Source: Adonisia turfae CCMR0081 (GTDB lineage Bacteria > Cyanobacteriota > Cyanobacteriia > Phormidesmidales > Phormidesmidaceae). From it: a DNA stretch of 64,000 nt. The position numbers were made by a program, and so were the translations under genes. The stretch's first letter is position 1. Every line of letters starts with the position of its first letter. This document shows positions 1-9,370 of this stretch, piece by piece. A model generated the notes under the pieces. The model worked only from the letters and a program-made list of their open reading frames with translations. It ran no database searches and had not been told where the DNA came from. Location: assembly GCF_011009555.1 (NCBI RefSeq), contig NZ_QXHD01000004.1, forward strand, positions 1,339,910 through 1,403,909, in the 5' to 3' direction.

Positions 1-669
1 CTCTTAGTCGAAGATGACCTACAGCTAGGTGAGGGATTGAATGAAGCACTCACCGATGAAGGGTACGTAGTGGACTGGGTAACGGACGGAGAAATGGGTT
101 GGATTCAGGCAACTGACTTAACCTATGACTTGATGGTACTGGATGTCATGCTACCCAAAATCAACGGCATCCACTTATGTCGACGGCTACGAGAAACGGG
201 CAGACGTTTGCCAATCCTGATGTTGACCGCTCGCGATACCAACACTGATAAAGTTGCTGGCTTAGATGCCGGGGCAGATGACTATGTGGTTAAACCCTTT
301 GACTTACTGGAGTTGCTGGCCCGATTACGGGCGTTATTGCGGCGTGGCACTTTGAATGACACTGGCACAATGCTGGTGTGGGGACAGGCCCAGCTCGACT
401 CAGTCACCCATGAAGTATTCTACGATGGTGCTCCTCTGCAACTAACGCCCAAAGAATTCAGCCTCCTGGAACTCTTTCTACGCAGTGGCCGACGAGTATT
501 AAGTCGATCCGTCTTGATTGATCAGTGCTGGGCAACCAATGCACTGCCTGACGAAGAAACCGTCAAATCCCACCTGAAAAGCCTACGCCAAAAGTTGAAA
601 AAGGCCGGTGCTCCCGCAGATTTCATTGAAACCGTGCATGGAGTGGGCTATCGATTAAAGCAATCATAG
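1..669 (+). CDS. OmpR-family response regulator (5' end outside window)
   Basis: The reading frame is open from base 1, so the true start lies upstream. The visible 222 codons give an almost complete receiver domain: the acidic cluster VEDD near the very start, the phospho-acceptor Asp in VLDVMLPK at about residue 48, and the conserved Lys in VVKPF. A winged-helix Trans_reg_C DNA-binding domain follows (about residues 125-220, ending VHGVGYRLK). By family it is a two-component transcription factor activated by phosphorylation. No histidine kinase is visible after it. The next gene, 110 bp on, encodes a secreted Spy/CpxP-like protein, which could be a target because CpxP/Spy genes are often controlled by envelope-stress regulators. 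That link is inference. Confidence 0.95.
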   Translation, partial: LLVEDDLQLGEGLNEALTDEGYVVDWVTDGEMGWIQATDLTYDLMVLDVMLPKINGIHLCRRLRETGRRLPILMLTARDTNTDKVAGLDAGADDYVVKPFDLLELLARLRALLRRGTLNDTGTMLVWGQAQLDSVTHEVFYDGAPLQLTPKEFSLLELFLRSGRRVLSRSVLIDQCWATNALPDEETVKSHLKSLRQKLKKAGAPADFIETVHGVGYRLKQS

Positions 670-778
670 GGGTTACAGCCACTAACCGATTTCTACCCGA
701 ATTATTCCCTAGATTCTTCCAAACTGTTTTTTAGAGTGGGTGACGTAGCCTCAAGGAAATCTTAATTTCCAAAAGATT

Positions 779-1423
779 ATGAAACTTAAAACTTTGTCTG
801 TTTTACTAGGCGCACTCTCACTTGTGGCAATGCCTTTAGTTCGTCAAGTGCAAGCTGAGGAATTGGTCTGTCCAGACGAGTTCGAGGGGATTGAACTGAG
901 CGAGGACCAACAGGTGCAATTGCTAGCATTAGAAGAGCAGTTGGACGATAGAATTGAGTCCATTATGCCTGCCACGCCTGAGTCAGAGGCGCAATTGGAA
1001 CAACTGGAACAAACTTTCGAACAGCAAGTCTCATCAATGTTGTCACCTGAACAGGAACAGCAAGTGGGTCAGCTCAATGCCTGGGTTGACGAAAGCGTTG
1101 CTAGCGTCGCTCCTGAGCTAGAAATAGAAGAGGATCCTGCCCTCTCAGCAGATCAGGAGGCAGCATTAGACATGATCGCAGAAGAATACGATCGCAACTT
1201 TCAGAGCATTTTGACACCTGAGCAACAGCAGCAGGTTGAAGTGCTTGAAGAACAGCTAGACGCCGAAGTAGAGGCTACCATGCCAGAGCCCAACGCTGAG
1301 CAAGCAGCCAGTATTGAAGCCGCAGAAGCAGAATATGAACAGGCTGTGCTTCAGGTTCTTACCCCAGAACAGCTACAGCAAATCGAAACCAATTTGGCCG
1401 CCTGTGCCGTAAACGAGTTCTAA
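779..1423 (+). CDS. secreted Spy/CpxP-like helical protein
   Basis: The 214-residue product begins with a clear Sec signal peptide (MKLKTLSVLLGALSLVAMP, likely cleavage after VQA near residue 26). The mature part is very acidic, rich in Gln and Glu, and predicted all-helical. It contains three spaced copies of an L[ST]PEQxQQ motif (about residues 88, 145 and 193). Such LTPEQ motifs recall the LTxxQ motif of Spy/CpxP periplasmic chaperones, but repeats of this form also occur in uncharacterised cyanobacterial proteins. Two Cys residues (about 31 and 209) lie near the two ends and could form a disulfide. A periplasmic chaperone or stress-sensing role is inferred. Secretion is well supported. 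Confidence 0.7.
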   Translation: MKLKTLSVLLGALSLVAMPLVRQVQAEELVCPDEFEGIELSEDQQVQLLALEEQLDDRIESIMPATPESEAQLEQLEQTFEQQVSSMLSPEQEQQVGQLNAWVDESVASVAPELEIEEDPALSADQEAALDMIAEEYDRNFQSILTPEQQQQVEVLEEQLDAEVEATMPEPNAEQAASIEAAEAEYEQAVLQVLTPEQLQQIETNLAACAVNEF

Positions 1424-1624
1424 ATCACTCGGACACCGATCTTCTAGGCAATCCTGACTGATAGTGCTCGGTATCGCAGGGCATGGCTTCGACGGTGAGC
1501 TCAGCCGAACCGCACAAGGGAGTGCCCCTACAGGGTTGTCCATTTTAATTGGGTTTAATGGATTCGGATTTGATATGACAGGACATTCAGGGTGCTTCCT
1601 TTAGGATGCTTCCTTGACAAAAGG

Positions 1625-1661
1625 CGGTAGAGATTATTGGCTTGGATCTCTACCGTTTTTT
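1625..1661 (+). terminator. Rho-independent terminator-like hairpin
   Basis: A perfect 10-bp stem, CGGTAGAGAT / ATCTCTACCG, with an 11-nt loop is followed by six T on the plus strand. It lies 200 bp after the Spy-like gene and 60 bp before the 3' end of the minus-strand glycosyltransferase. A short T-rich stretch (CCTTTTG) also follows the stem on the minus strand, so it may stop both convergent transcripts. The rest of the 300-bp gap (1424-1722) contains a small inverted repeat (TTCGACGGTGAGCTCAGCCGAA) and no gene. Confidence 0.75.
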
Positions 1662-1722
1662 ATGGAAAAATATGTTGTACTTTTTTCTCTTGCCTTTTCA
1701 ACAGGGCAAGCTCCAAAGTAAG

Positions 1723-3222
1723 CTAGCGTTGGGTCAGTAATAATACTTTAGAGCCTTGTTCATATGCGAAAGTCTCTTCTACATTGTATTGTGCTTTAAT
1801 TTGCTGCTCAAAGTTGGGATAGTCTTGCTCCTTCACCTTTAAAACCAGCCATAGTCGAGTCGGCGCATCTGGAAAATTATCCAACCACTGGCCGATTTCA
1901 GCCTCACTTTTGACGCCACGACTCTTATTTGAATAGATCTCTAAAGACCCTTGGTAGTAATGGTTCAAGACGAGCTTTCGAGCAAAGAGAGACCACACAA
2001 CCACATCTTCAGGTTGCTCATATTGTTCAATGGTTTCAACAATAAACTTATAATCAGGTCGATCTTGCACAGTGTAATAGCGCACCAATCCGCCGCTTAC
2101 GGCGATTAGATAAGCCAGGCTGACAACTATGGCTGCAAGCCGCCACTGTCGCCATAGTCGGCTCAACCCAGCCGCTAACAGGAGAAATAGGTAAGGACTA
2201 ACAAAAACAAGATAGCGATTGACCCAAATCGGGATCGATATATAAGAAAAGGCTAAAATCGGCAGCAATGGCAAGGCAAACCAGGCAGCTGCCCACAAAA
2301 CCTGGGGGGACTTATGCTTTTGGAAAAGGGCTAGACCAATCAATCCTGCTAATAGAAAGGTGAAGAACCTATAAAACGAAGATGCGATCGCATCACTCTG
2401 CACTGAAAATGGCCACACCGTCCAGAACTTCAGGGTGCGTACCACATTGCTTAACCCTGGAGGATTGCGCCCAGGATGGTGTGATGCATAGGTAGAGTCT
2501 GGAGCAATGGCTTGAAAAACAGATAAAACAAAGGGCGACCACAAGACAAGTATCAAGACTAGCCAGCCTGCAAAGCGGATCAATGCAGCCCGCTGCTGGC
2601 GGAAGCGCAAACCATAGATGACAACATCGGGCAACAATAGCACCACATTGAGTGGCACAGCCAAAATTGCCAACCAACGAAATATACACCAGGCAGCCAG
2701 GGATACATGGCTGGGAGCCCCTGTTTTATCTGTGGGTTCTTCCATCAGGGCTTTAGCCAAATACCATGTGCCCGCTATCCCCAAACAAGCAGATAGCACA
2801 TACATTCTGACTTCTTGGACGTGGTTAATAAATAAGGGAGAAAAGGCTAAAAAAGCCGCTGCCACCACCCCTTCCACTTTTCCTAGAAGCCGATAACCTA
2901 ATCGGTAGATTAAAAAGATGGATGCGATCGCAAAAACCACCGACAGACTACGCAACCAGGCATCACTACTGCCAAACTGTTTCCACCCCGTCAGCAATAT
3001 GTAGTAAAGCGGCCTTAACAAGTTTCTACCAGATTGGATGGCCGGTAGCTGAGAATCTTCGATACTACTGAGCTCATCCAGCCACAGCCCCTCTGCATTA
3101 ATGCGATAAAAATATAGAACTGTCGCTAGGAGCATCAATAGCGTGATCGGCAACCATTGCTGAATATTAGGCCTAGTATTCTGATAGGTCTTCTCAACAG
3201 GGCTGATTTGATCAAGCTTCAT
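1723..3222 (-). CDS. GT39-type membrane glycosyltransferase
   Basis: The 499-residue polytopic protein has roughly ten membrane segments. After the first of these it carries a GT-C-type acidic motif, GLWLDELSS (about residues 45-53), in the first extracytoplasmic loop. The general layout matches PMT/ArnT-like (GT39 / PMT_2) enzymes, which move a sugar from a polyprenyl-phosphate donor onto lipid, glycan or protein outside the membrane. The soluble C-terminal stretch (about 390-499) is typical of cyanobacterial members. It is the last gene of a minus-strand glycan locus. A GT2 of the polyprenyl-phosphate sugar synthase type lies next to it, and the pair could supply and use the lipid-linked sugar. 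The exact sugar and acceptor cannot be read from sequence. Confidence 0.85.
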   Translation of the reverse strand: MKLDQISPVEKTYQNTRPNIQQWLPITLLMLLATVLYFYRINAEGLWLDELSSIEDSQLPAIQSGRNLLRPLYYILLTGWKQFGSSDAWLRSLSVVFAIASIFLIYRLGYRLLGKVEGVVAAAFLAFSPLFINHVQEVRMYVLSACLGIAGTWYLAKALMEEPTDKTGAPSHVSLAAWCIFRWLAILAVPLNVVLLLPDVVIYGLRFRQQRAALIRFAGWLVLILVLWSPFVLSVFQAIAPDSTYASHHPGRNPPGLSNVVRTLKFWTVWPFSVQSDAIASSFYRFFTFLLAGLIGLALFQKHKSPQVLWAAAWFALPLLPILAFSYISIPIWVNRYLVFVSPYLFLLLAAGLSRLWRQWRLAAIVVSLAYLIAVSGGLVRYYTVQDRPDYKFIVETIEQYEQPEDVVVWSLFARKLVLNHYYQGSLEIYSNKSRGVKSEAEIGQWLDNFPDAPTRLWLVLKVKEQDYPNFEQQIKAQYNVEETFAYEQGSKVLLLTQR

Positions 3223-3355
3223 CTAAATATCTCCCCTAAACAGAATGATTGAGATGTCTGACACGCTGTTCTTCGAAATCATGCTCAAATTGAACCAATC
3301 CCCTAAGTAGAATGTTGGGAAAGTGTTGATTAGTCAACACAATAGCCACAAAAAA

Positions 3356-4393
3356 TTAGAAGCTAACCTTATCGCGAATACGATAAATGGGCTTATTCTG
3401 AGACTCATGATATGTTCTCATCAGCAATTCACCCAGTAGCCCAAAACAGAATAGCTGTATACCTGAGAGAAATAAAACCACAGCCAACATCAGCAGAGGA
3501 CGATCACCAATGGCCTGGTTGAGAATAAATTTAAGAAATACGAGATAGATTGCCAGAAAAGACCCAACTGACAATGATGTCATCCCCAAAACCCCAAATA
3601 CATGCATGGGACGGGTCAAGAAGGTTTTCATAAAATAGACGGTGAGCAGATCCATCATGACTCGAAATGTTCTGCCTAAGCCATATTTACTCTGCCCGAA
3701 ACGGCGTGGATGATGCCGTACGGGAATTTCTGTGATTCTGGCACCTTCAATAAATGCTAATGCAGGCAAAAAACGGTGCAATTCTCCATACAGCTTCAGA
3801 TCTGAAACTAGTTCAGCTCGATAGGCTTTGAGAGAACAACCATAATCATGGAGCTTAACGCCTGTCACCTTCGCAATTAACGAATTAGCAATTTTTGAAG
3901 GGAGAAGGCGTGTTAAGGCGGCATCCTGTCTCTGTTTACGCCAACCACTTACGAGGTCATATCCCTCTTTCATCTTCTCTAATAGTCGAGGAATATCTTG
4001 TGGATCGTTTTGTAGGTCGCCATCTAAAGTAATAACTATTTGACCTTGGGCATATTCAAACCCAGCCGCCATGGCCGCCGTTTGTCCATAGTTGCGGCGA
4101 AAGATAATGGCGCGCAGTTGCCCATGGGTTTGGGAAAGATCTTTTAACCGTTGAGTTGAGCCGTCTTTAGACCCATCATCAATACAAATAATTTCATAGC
4201 TATATGCTTCTTGATCTAGGACGGTTGAGACTTGCCCAATGAGCGTAGGCAGGTTGTCAAATTCGTTATAAATGGGAATGACTACAGACAGATATAGGGT
4301 CTCCTCAGATACTGCCGGTTGCTCAGACAAAAAATTGTTCGACAGGACATTGGGATGCACAGAAACCGAAGAGATCATAGTGTAAATCCTCAA
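3356..4393 (-). CDS. GT2 glycosyltransferase, polyprenyl-phosphate sugar synthase type
   Basis: The 345-residue protein has a GT-A domain starting at LSVVIPIYNEFDNLP (about residue 35), the acidic metal/nucleotide motif LDGDLQNDPQDIP, and the region SKYGLGRTFRVMMDL that is common to DPM1/ArnC/GtrB-type enzymes. Two membrane helices follow at the C-terminus (about 260-325). The family makes polyprenyl-phosphate hexoses on the cytoplasmic face, the donors used by GT-C enzymes such as the neighbouring GT39 protein. A cytoplasmic-membrane location and a donor role are inferred from architecture and context. The 35-residue N-terminal lead is poorly conserved, and an internal Met at residue 6 is an alternative start. 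Confidence 0.9.
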   Translation of the reverse strand: MRIYTMISSVSVHPNVLSNNFLSEQPAVSEETLYLSVVIPIYNEFDNLPTLIGQVSTVLDQEAYSYEIICIDDGSKDGSTQRLKDLSQTHGQLRAIIFRRNYGQTAAMAAGFEYAQGQIVITLDGDLQNDPQDIPRLLEKMKEGYDLVSGWRKQRQDAALTRLLPSKIANSLIAKVTGVKLHDYGCSLKAYRAELVSDLKLYGELHRFLPALAFIEGARITEIPVRHHPRRFGQSKYGLGRTFRVMMDLLTVYFMKTFLTRPMHVFGVLGMTSLSVGSFLAIYLVFLKFILNQAIGDRPLLMLAVVLFLSGIQLFCFGLLGELLMRTYHESQNKPIYRIRDKVSF

Positions 4394-4813
4394 ACTTAGC
4401 GAATGATATAACCGCAGTCTAAAAATAAATTGAGAATATCCAGGAAACTAATTGAGTAACGAAAATAGAAAAGCCGAGTAGCTACAGAAATCACAATAAA
4501 AGACAGCTCTTTTTGCCCTAGTCCAGAAGCAAAAAGGTCAAATATTGATTTAAATATCACCAGGTCAGTACTTAATAAAACAGAGACACTGTTACTGACT
4601 GACCATCATCCTGCTTATAGAATACCTAGGAGATGCGTATCTCTACTGAGAAACATGTACGTTTTACGTAATCTTTACAAGTAATTGAGAGGTTTATGGT
4701 TTCTCCACACTTACACATGTACTACAGAGATTCTAACCGTAAACTCAGACAGCTTTACGGCATATATCAGCAGCTAAACTCACTGACTTTTGTCAAGAAA
4801 ATAACGCTAACAA
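4394..4813. other. 420-bp AT-rich intergenic region
   Basis: No coding frame, RNA gene or strong hairpin was recognised. It lies upstream of the GT2 gene and downstream of the flippase gene, both on the minus strand, so it probably holds the promoter of the GT2-GT39 pair. Confidence 0.5.
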
Positions 4814-6325
4814 CTATTTACTAAAGCCTAGCTTTTGTTGCAGTTGGTTAAGCATTGTGCGATCGCTACTTTCCAGACCGAACGTCAGCACCAATGCTGT
4901 ATAAAGGGTCACAATTATGCCTAAAGTGCAGCTCACCCTTGTTAAAGTGGGCCACCCTGCAAGTCCAGCGTTGATGCCAATACCGCATAATAGAGAAATA
5001 CCTCCCGCAGTAATCACCTTAAGATATCCCCACTGAAACCCGTGTATTTTTAACACAGAATACACTTGCAAGACACGCAACAGGTTAACTCCCAGAATGC
5101 TGATGCCTGTAGCTACCGCTGCTCCCATCAGACCCCATCGAGGAATCATAAACATGTTCAGGCCAATATTAGTGATGGCTAATACAATATCTCCCATGAG
5201 TTTGAGATTTTGATGGCCTGACATGGATAAAATATGCATAGAAAATCCTCCAGGACCAGCCCTTGCCAATTGGCCAGCAGCAAGAATAATCAGGGGCAGC
5301 CAGCCAATTCCAAATTCTTGACCAAATACTTTTAGAATATCTTCGCCAATCACTGCTACGCTCAAAAAGAGAGGCAGTGTCAACGAAAAACTCCACCGAG
5401 AAGCCACGCAAAAAAGCTTATCCAACTCCTCTAGTTTGCCGCTGCTGTAAAGGTTGGCAATCATCGGGGTGAAGATAGTTACTAGCGATCGGGTAAACAG
5501 CGTCATTAGCAATGCTGTCTGGGATGCGGCTCGATAAATACCAACCTCAGCGGGCGGGCGAAAATATCCCAGCATCAGAATATCCGTCCACAGCATAATC
5601 AGCCACAGAAAACTCCCCAATGACAGTGGGATAGAAACAGCTAATAGCTTTTTGCTCTCAAAAATAGGACGAGGCCGTTGTTTGAAAAGAACAGGGCAAA
5701 GTCTTTGCAAAACACTGAGAGTGGCTAGCAGCGAAACAATGAGTGCTAACGTCCATGCCATAGCAGCGCCTCGAAGTCCCCAGCCCATATAAAATAAGGC
5801 GATCGCCAACACCAAATTTAGTAATGGCAGTAAGACTTCCCAAATAAAAACCTTGTAAGTGGCTGTCTGAAATCCAGTGGTGGCAAAGACACCAGCTGTC
5901 ATGCTAGCTCCAAATGGAAGCGCTACCGCAAAAGCCTGTAGGGCAGGCACAAGCTCGGGCTGTCCAAAAACAATCTGAGCAACAGGCTCAGCAACCAAAA
6001 ATAGAGCTGCCCCAAAAACGAGCCCACTGATCAAGGGAAAGCCCAGAGCCTGGAGCAACACACCTTTCAGTCGTCTCTGATCGTGTTGATCGTGATGAAT
6101 TGAAACGTAGCGAATTGCGCCTGTTTCTAGACCCATCCTGGGAAACAGTTCTCCCAATTGATAGATAATAATACCTAAGGTATACAGTCCAAAGACCTCT
6201 GCACCCATTAACCAAGCGAGCAGCACTTGAGTCAGATACTTCAAACCAGTACTGATAACTTGGCCCAGGAAGGATAACCCAGCGCCCTTAATCAGCTTAT
6301 TAAAAGTGGTATTTATCTGAGCCAA
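4814..6325 (-). CDS. Wzx-like polysaccharide flippase
   Basis: The 503-residue protein has 12-14 predicted membrane helices and starts with the N-terminal pattern of the MVF/Wzx oligosaccharide exporter group (LIKGAGLSFLGQVISTGLKY, then LAWLMGAEVFGLYTLG). This group flips lipid-linked repeat units across the cytoplasmic membrane for Wzy-type polymer assembly. It lies in one minus-strand run with a sulfotransferase, an acyltransferase and glycosyltransferases, which fits export of a decorated surface glycan. No wzy polymerase or wza/wzc export genes are seen in the window, so the pathway must be completed elsewhere. Confidence 0.9.
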   Translation of the reverse strand: MAQINTTFNKLIKGAGLSFLGQVISTGLKYLTQVLLAWLMGAEVFGLYTLGIIIYQLGELFPRMGLETGAIRYVSIHHDQHDQRRLKGVLLQALGFPLISGLVFGAALFLVAEPVAQIVFGQPELVPALQAFAVALPFGASMTAGVFATTGFQTATYKVFIWEVLLPLLNLVLAIALFYMGWGLRGAAMAWTLALIVSLLATLSVLQRLCPVLFKQRPRPIFESKKLLAVSIPLSLGSFLWLIMLWTDILMLGYFRPPAEVGIYRAASQTALLMTLFTRSLVTIFTPMIANLYSSGKLEELDKLFCVASRWSFSLTLPLFLSVAVIGEDILKVFGQEFGIGWLPLIILAAGQLARAGPGGFSMHILSMSGHQNLKLMGDIVLAITNIGLNMFMIPRWGLMGAAVATGISILGVNLLRVLQVYSVLKIHGFQWGYLKVITAGGISLLCGIGINAGLAGWPTLTRVSCTLGIIVTLYTALVLTFGLESSDRTMLNQLQQKLGFSK

Positions 6326-6370
6326 GCCCTATCTCCCGTGGTTAACTAGAAAAAATCTCCTATGATATTG

Positions 6371-7465
6371 CTATAACCCTAATCTGAGACGGCAATAAAT
6401 CTGCAGCCTGCGCAGACCATCAATATGACCTTTCTTATTTTTCAACATAGCCAGGATCTTTCGAGGTGGATGCTCCAGAAATCGAAATCGCATGGCTTCT
6501 AGAGCTGATACACGCGGCTGGCTTAGTTGTGGTGTATAGCCATACTGTTCAAGGGTAGTCCCAGCCACTGCTTCAAAAATATGGAGCTGTCGCGCTGTCA
6601 TTTCAAGCCGCCATTTGCCAATGTTACTAACTAGCGGTGGTTTAGACAGATTTTTCTGATTATTACGATCCGTGGGATAAGCGGTCTCTGTTTTATAAAA
6701 GGAAAGCATTTCAGGAGAAAACTCTTCATTCAGAAAAGTGCAGATCCTACGCACAACACTTTCGGGTTTTTGCAAGAGTTCTTCGTATTTCACATCCAAA
6801 AAAGAGCCATTATCCAGTTCTGTTTTAAGGACAGAAGCAACTTCAAGATGTTGCTTCCATTTTTGGGCCAGTGGATACATATGCTTGGGACCAAAGCGTG
6901 CTTTTTCCCAGGACAGAGCTACGTCCCGACCATCCCGCACAATATGTAAAACTTGCATCTTGGGGAACGCACTCAAAATTTCACGCCAATAAAAAAGATG
7001 TGCAGGCGTCTTTTCTCCCCAACGCTGTTTACCCTGGGCCTGGGTCCACGTTCGTAGAATGCCGTCCACAATTCCATGAAAGTTATACTGGGATATGGTT
7101 GCTAGTACCTCTTGACGGCTAAGACGAGGTGACCAATCTCGCATAACCTCAGTTGCAAGAATGTCATCCACCAAGCGCTCACGATTTTTCAGCTGACCCA
7201 GATCTCCGTAATATTTGAGCCAGGGGTAAAAGGTATTATAAAGATGAGATTCAAAAGGGATGGCAATTCTGGGATGACTCCCAATCAGTCGGCTCAGTAG
7301 GGATGTTCCTGAGCGAGGACAGCCAAAAATAAAAACAGGAGATTCAACAGTAGTGTGGCTCGGGGCTCCAGATGGGGACAGATTATTGATAATGCTTTGC
7401 TTGTTAGTCATTTGGCTAGATCTTGATAAAGCAGTAGCAACAATGAAAACGAAAAACACCATCAC
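6371..7465 (-). CDS. PAPS-dependent sulfotransferase
   Basis: The 364-residue protein has the two PAPS-binding signatures of the family: the 5'-phosphosulfate loop FIFGCPRSGTSLLSRL (about residues 46-61) and the 3'-phosphate site HIVRDGRDVALSW. It should transfer sulfate from PAPS to a hydroxyl or amino group of a glycan. The first codon is GTG and overlaps the stop of the upstream acyltransferase gene, which indicates translational coupling. The first 18 residues are hydrophobic and look unlike the family, and Met-19 (MTNKQ) is a plausible true start. It forms a tight unit with the acyltransferase, the SDR and the methyltransferase fusion upstream. A sulfated exopolysaccharide is the simplest reading. 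Confidence 0.9.
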   Translation of the reverse strand: MMVFFVFIVATALSRSSQMTNKQSIINNLSPSGAPSHTTVESPVFIFGCPRSGTSLLSRLIGSHPRIAIPFESHLYNTFYPWLKYYGDLGQLKNRERLVDDILATEVMRDWSPRLSRQEVLATISQYNFHGIVDGILRTWTQAQGKQRWGEKTPAHLFYWREILSAFPKMQVLHIVRDGRDVALSWEKARFGPKHMYPLAQKWKQHLEVASVLKTELDNGSFLDVKYEELLQKPESVVRRICTFLNEEFSPEMLSFYKTETAYPTDRNNQKNLSKPPLVSNIGKWRLEMTARQLHIFEAVAGTTLEQYGYTPQLSQPRVSALEAMRFRFLEHPPRKILAMLKNKKGHIDGLRRLQIYCRLRLGL

Positions 7466-8232
7466 TCGGAGCGCTGACGCACAGCTTTAGCAGGTACACC
7501 AGTAGCCACGGTATAGTCGGGCAGGTTTTTAGTGACAACAGCACCCGCACCGACAATACAGCCCTTACCAATTTGAACGCCATCTAGCACAATGGCTCCT
7601 GCTCCTAACCACACATCATCACCGATCTTGACAGCACCTTTGGTATATACACCTTGTTGCATCATGGGCAAATCCAATCGATCGGTAATGTAGCGTCCTC
7701 CACCGATGTAGCAATTACCCGCAATTAAAACAGATGCACCAATGGAGATGCCACCGCTAGAAGAAATAATGGTGTTGCAGCCAATATCTGTATTGTTACC
7801 AATGGTGACGGCAGCGGTTTTACTTTGAATCACGCAGTTGCGAGACACAATGACATTATCTCCTAAGGTGATACCTGCTTCCACACCACTAGCATCTAGT
7901 AACCCATAGTCGTCAATGGCAACACCTTTCCCCAGGGTAATTCGACCAGGGCAGCGTAGGGCGATCCCTTTCCCAAAAATTGCTCCACTGCCAATGTCTT
8001 TAAATAGCACCGGGTAGAGTTTTTTCCTGAGCAAATACCCTAAGGTGCCGGGCAGATCGCTGAGGAAGAATGTGAATACCTCATAGGTAAGAAAAGGTAA
8101 TAGTTTTGTGTTACCTAGAACCTTAGCCTGATATTTTGCCAATGCAGAACCGTTCCCTTGATTTAATTGTTCACTCAAGGGTGTCTTGTCAATTCGTTTT
8201 TGACCTTGATTTTGATGTTGGGAAGATATCAT
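7462..8232 (-). CDS. hexapeptide-repeat (LbH) acyltransferase
   Basis: The 256-residue protein has a left-handed beta-helix built of repeated [LIV]GxxxxI units from about residue 95 to 245. It ends in the typical segment GKGCIVGAGAVVTKNLPDYTV and ATGVPAKAVRQR of WcaF/NodL/CysE-like O-acetyltransferases. The N-terminal 90 residues are a family-specific extension (DLPGTLGYLLRKKLYPVLF) seen in cyanobacterial capsule-type members. It probably O-acetylates a sugar in the cytoplasm with acetyl-CoA. The stop codon overlaps the GTG start of the sulfotransferase gene, so the two decorations are probably made together. Confidence 0.88.
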   Translation of the reverse strand: MISSQHQNQGQKRIDKTPLSEQLNQGNGSALAKYQAKVLGNTKLLPFLTYEVFTFFLSDLPGTLGYLLRKKLYPVLFKDIGSGAIFGKGIALRCPGRITLGKGVAIDDYGLLDASGVEAGITLGDNVIVSRNCVIQSKTAAVTIGNNTDIGCNTIISSSGGISIGASVLIAGNCYIGGGRYITDRLDLPMMQQGVYTKGAVKIGDDVWLGAGAIVLDGVQIGKGCIVGAGAVVTKNLPDYTVATGVPAKAVRQRSE

Positions 8233-8277
8233 GGCTAACTTTTGGATAAATAGTTCACTATCAAAGCTGCGGTTAGA

Positions 8278-9321
8278 TTACGCTCTTTGTTTTGGATGCC
8301 TATGGGTTAGCCAACCGTTATCCAGGTACCATTGAGCCAGTTCGATTAACCCATCTTTATCTTGATGACTGGGGGCAAAATTCAACAGTTTTTGCATTTT
8401 GTTGGTATTAAAAGACCGATCTTTGGTGTAGAAAGCTAAACGCCGCCGATAGATTGGTGGCTCTATCCCTAACGGACGAAAGATGAGTTCACACAGATCG
8501 GCCAGGACAAATAATGGGCTGGCTGGTAAGCTGAGAAATCTTGCAGAGACTCGATAGTAGTTGCCAATTAAGCCGACCATATCTCGAAAGGTAATAGCTT
8601 GTTGACTGCCACAAATAAACACTTCACCAATAGCCTGGGGGTGAGTTGCAGCGTGAATAAAGAAATTAGTTAAATCATCCACATGGACAAAGTGCAACAG
8701 ATTACTACCGTTGCCAATGGCAGGCACCCAGCCCTGCATCACCATCTTGTAAATCTTTAGTAGTCGCTTCTCTCCAGGTCCATAGATGCCCGCTGGACGC
8801 ACCACAGTCATGGGCAAGCCTGATTGTTGACCAAAGTCCCTAATCCAGATTTCACCTTCTAGCTTGGTTTCTTGATAAATATCTCCTGGTTTTAGGGGAC
8901 AGTTCTCGTCACCAGGAGGCTCATCCACATGACCATGGACGCCAATGGTGGACACATGAACAAAGCGACGGAAGTCTGGCTGTTCTAAGGCTGCTTTTGC
9001 CAGGAGCTGAGTGCTCAAAACATGGACATTGTGATAGCCAATGTCTGGTGACTTTGCTTCCCGAAAGGGGGTCACCATGTGAAAGGTATAGTTCACATTT
9101 TGGGTGGCGGCAGTAACTAAGTCTGGGTCAAAAACATCGCCTTGAAACCATGTGACTGGCAAGCCTTCAAAGGGCTTAAGGTTGGAAGTTTTACGGGCAA
9201 TGGCAACAACCTCTACCCCCTGTTGTAGGAGTTTTTTTACCAAATTTGAACCGGTAAAACCAGTGGCCCCTGTAACCAGGGCTCGACTCCCAGATGGCAG
9301 TTGGTACTGAGTGCTTTCCAT
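8278..9321 (-). CDS. extended SDR: NAD-dependent epimerase/dehydratase or 3-beta-HSD-like
   Basis: The 347-residue protein has an N-terminal Rossmann motif VTGATGFTGSNLVKKL (about residues 15-30), a catalytic Ser/Thr in HVSTIGVHG, and the active-site YQETK (YxxxK). These are the hallmarks of the extended SDR family. Overall it resembles NAD-dependent nucleotide-sugar epimerases/dehydratases and the 3-beta-hydroxysteroid dehydrogenase-like branch. The substrate is unknown, but its position between a methyltransferase fusion and an acyltransferase suggests sugar or lipid modification for the same glycan. Confidence 0.88.
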   Translation of the reverse strand: MESTQYQLPSGSRALVTGATGFTGSNLVKKLLQQGVEVVAIARKTSNLKPFEGLPVTWFQGDVFDPDLVTAATQNVNYTFHMVTPFREAKSPDIGYHNVHVLSTQLLAKAALEQPDFRRFVHVSTIGVHGHVDEPPGDENCPLKPGDIYQETKLEGEIWIRDFGQQSGLPMTVVRPAGIYGPGEKRLLKIYKMVMQGWVPAIGNGSNLLHFVHVDDLTNFFIHAATHPQAIGEVFICGSQQAITFRDMVGLIGNYYRVSARFLSLPASPLFVLADLCELIFRPLGIEPPIYRRRLAFYTKDRSFNTNKMQKLLNFAPSHQDKDGLIELAQWYLDNGWLTHRHPKQRA

Positions 9322-9370
9322 ATAGGTTTGAATATGCGAGTTTAATCAGTCAAAAGATTATCTGAACCAT

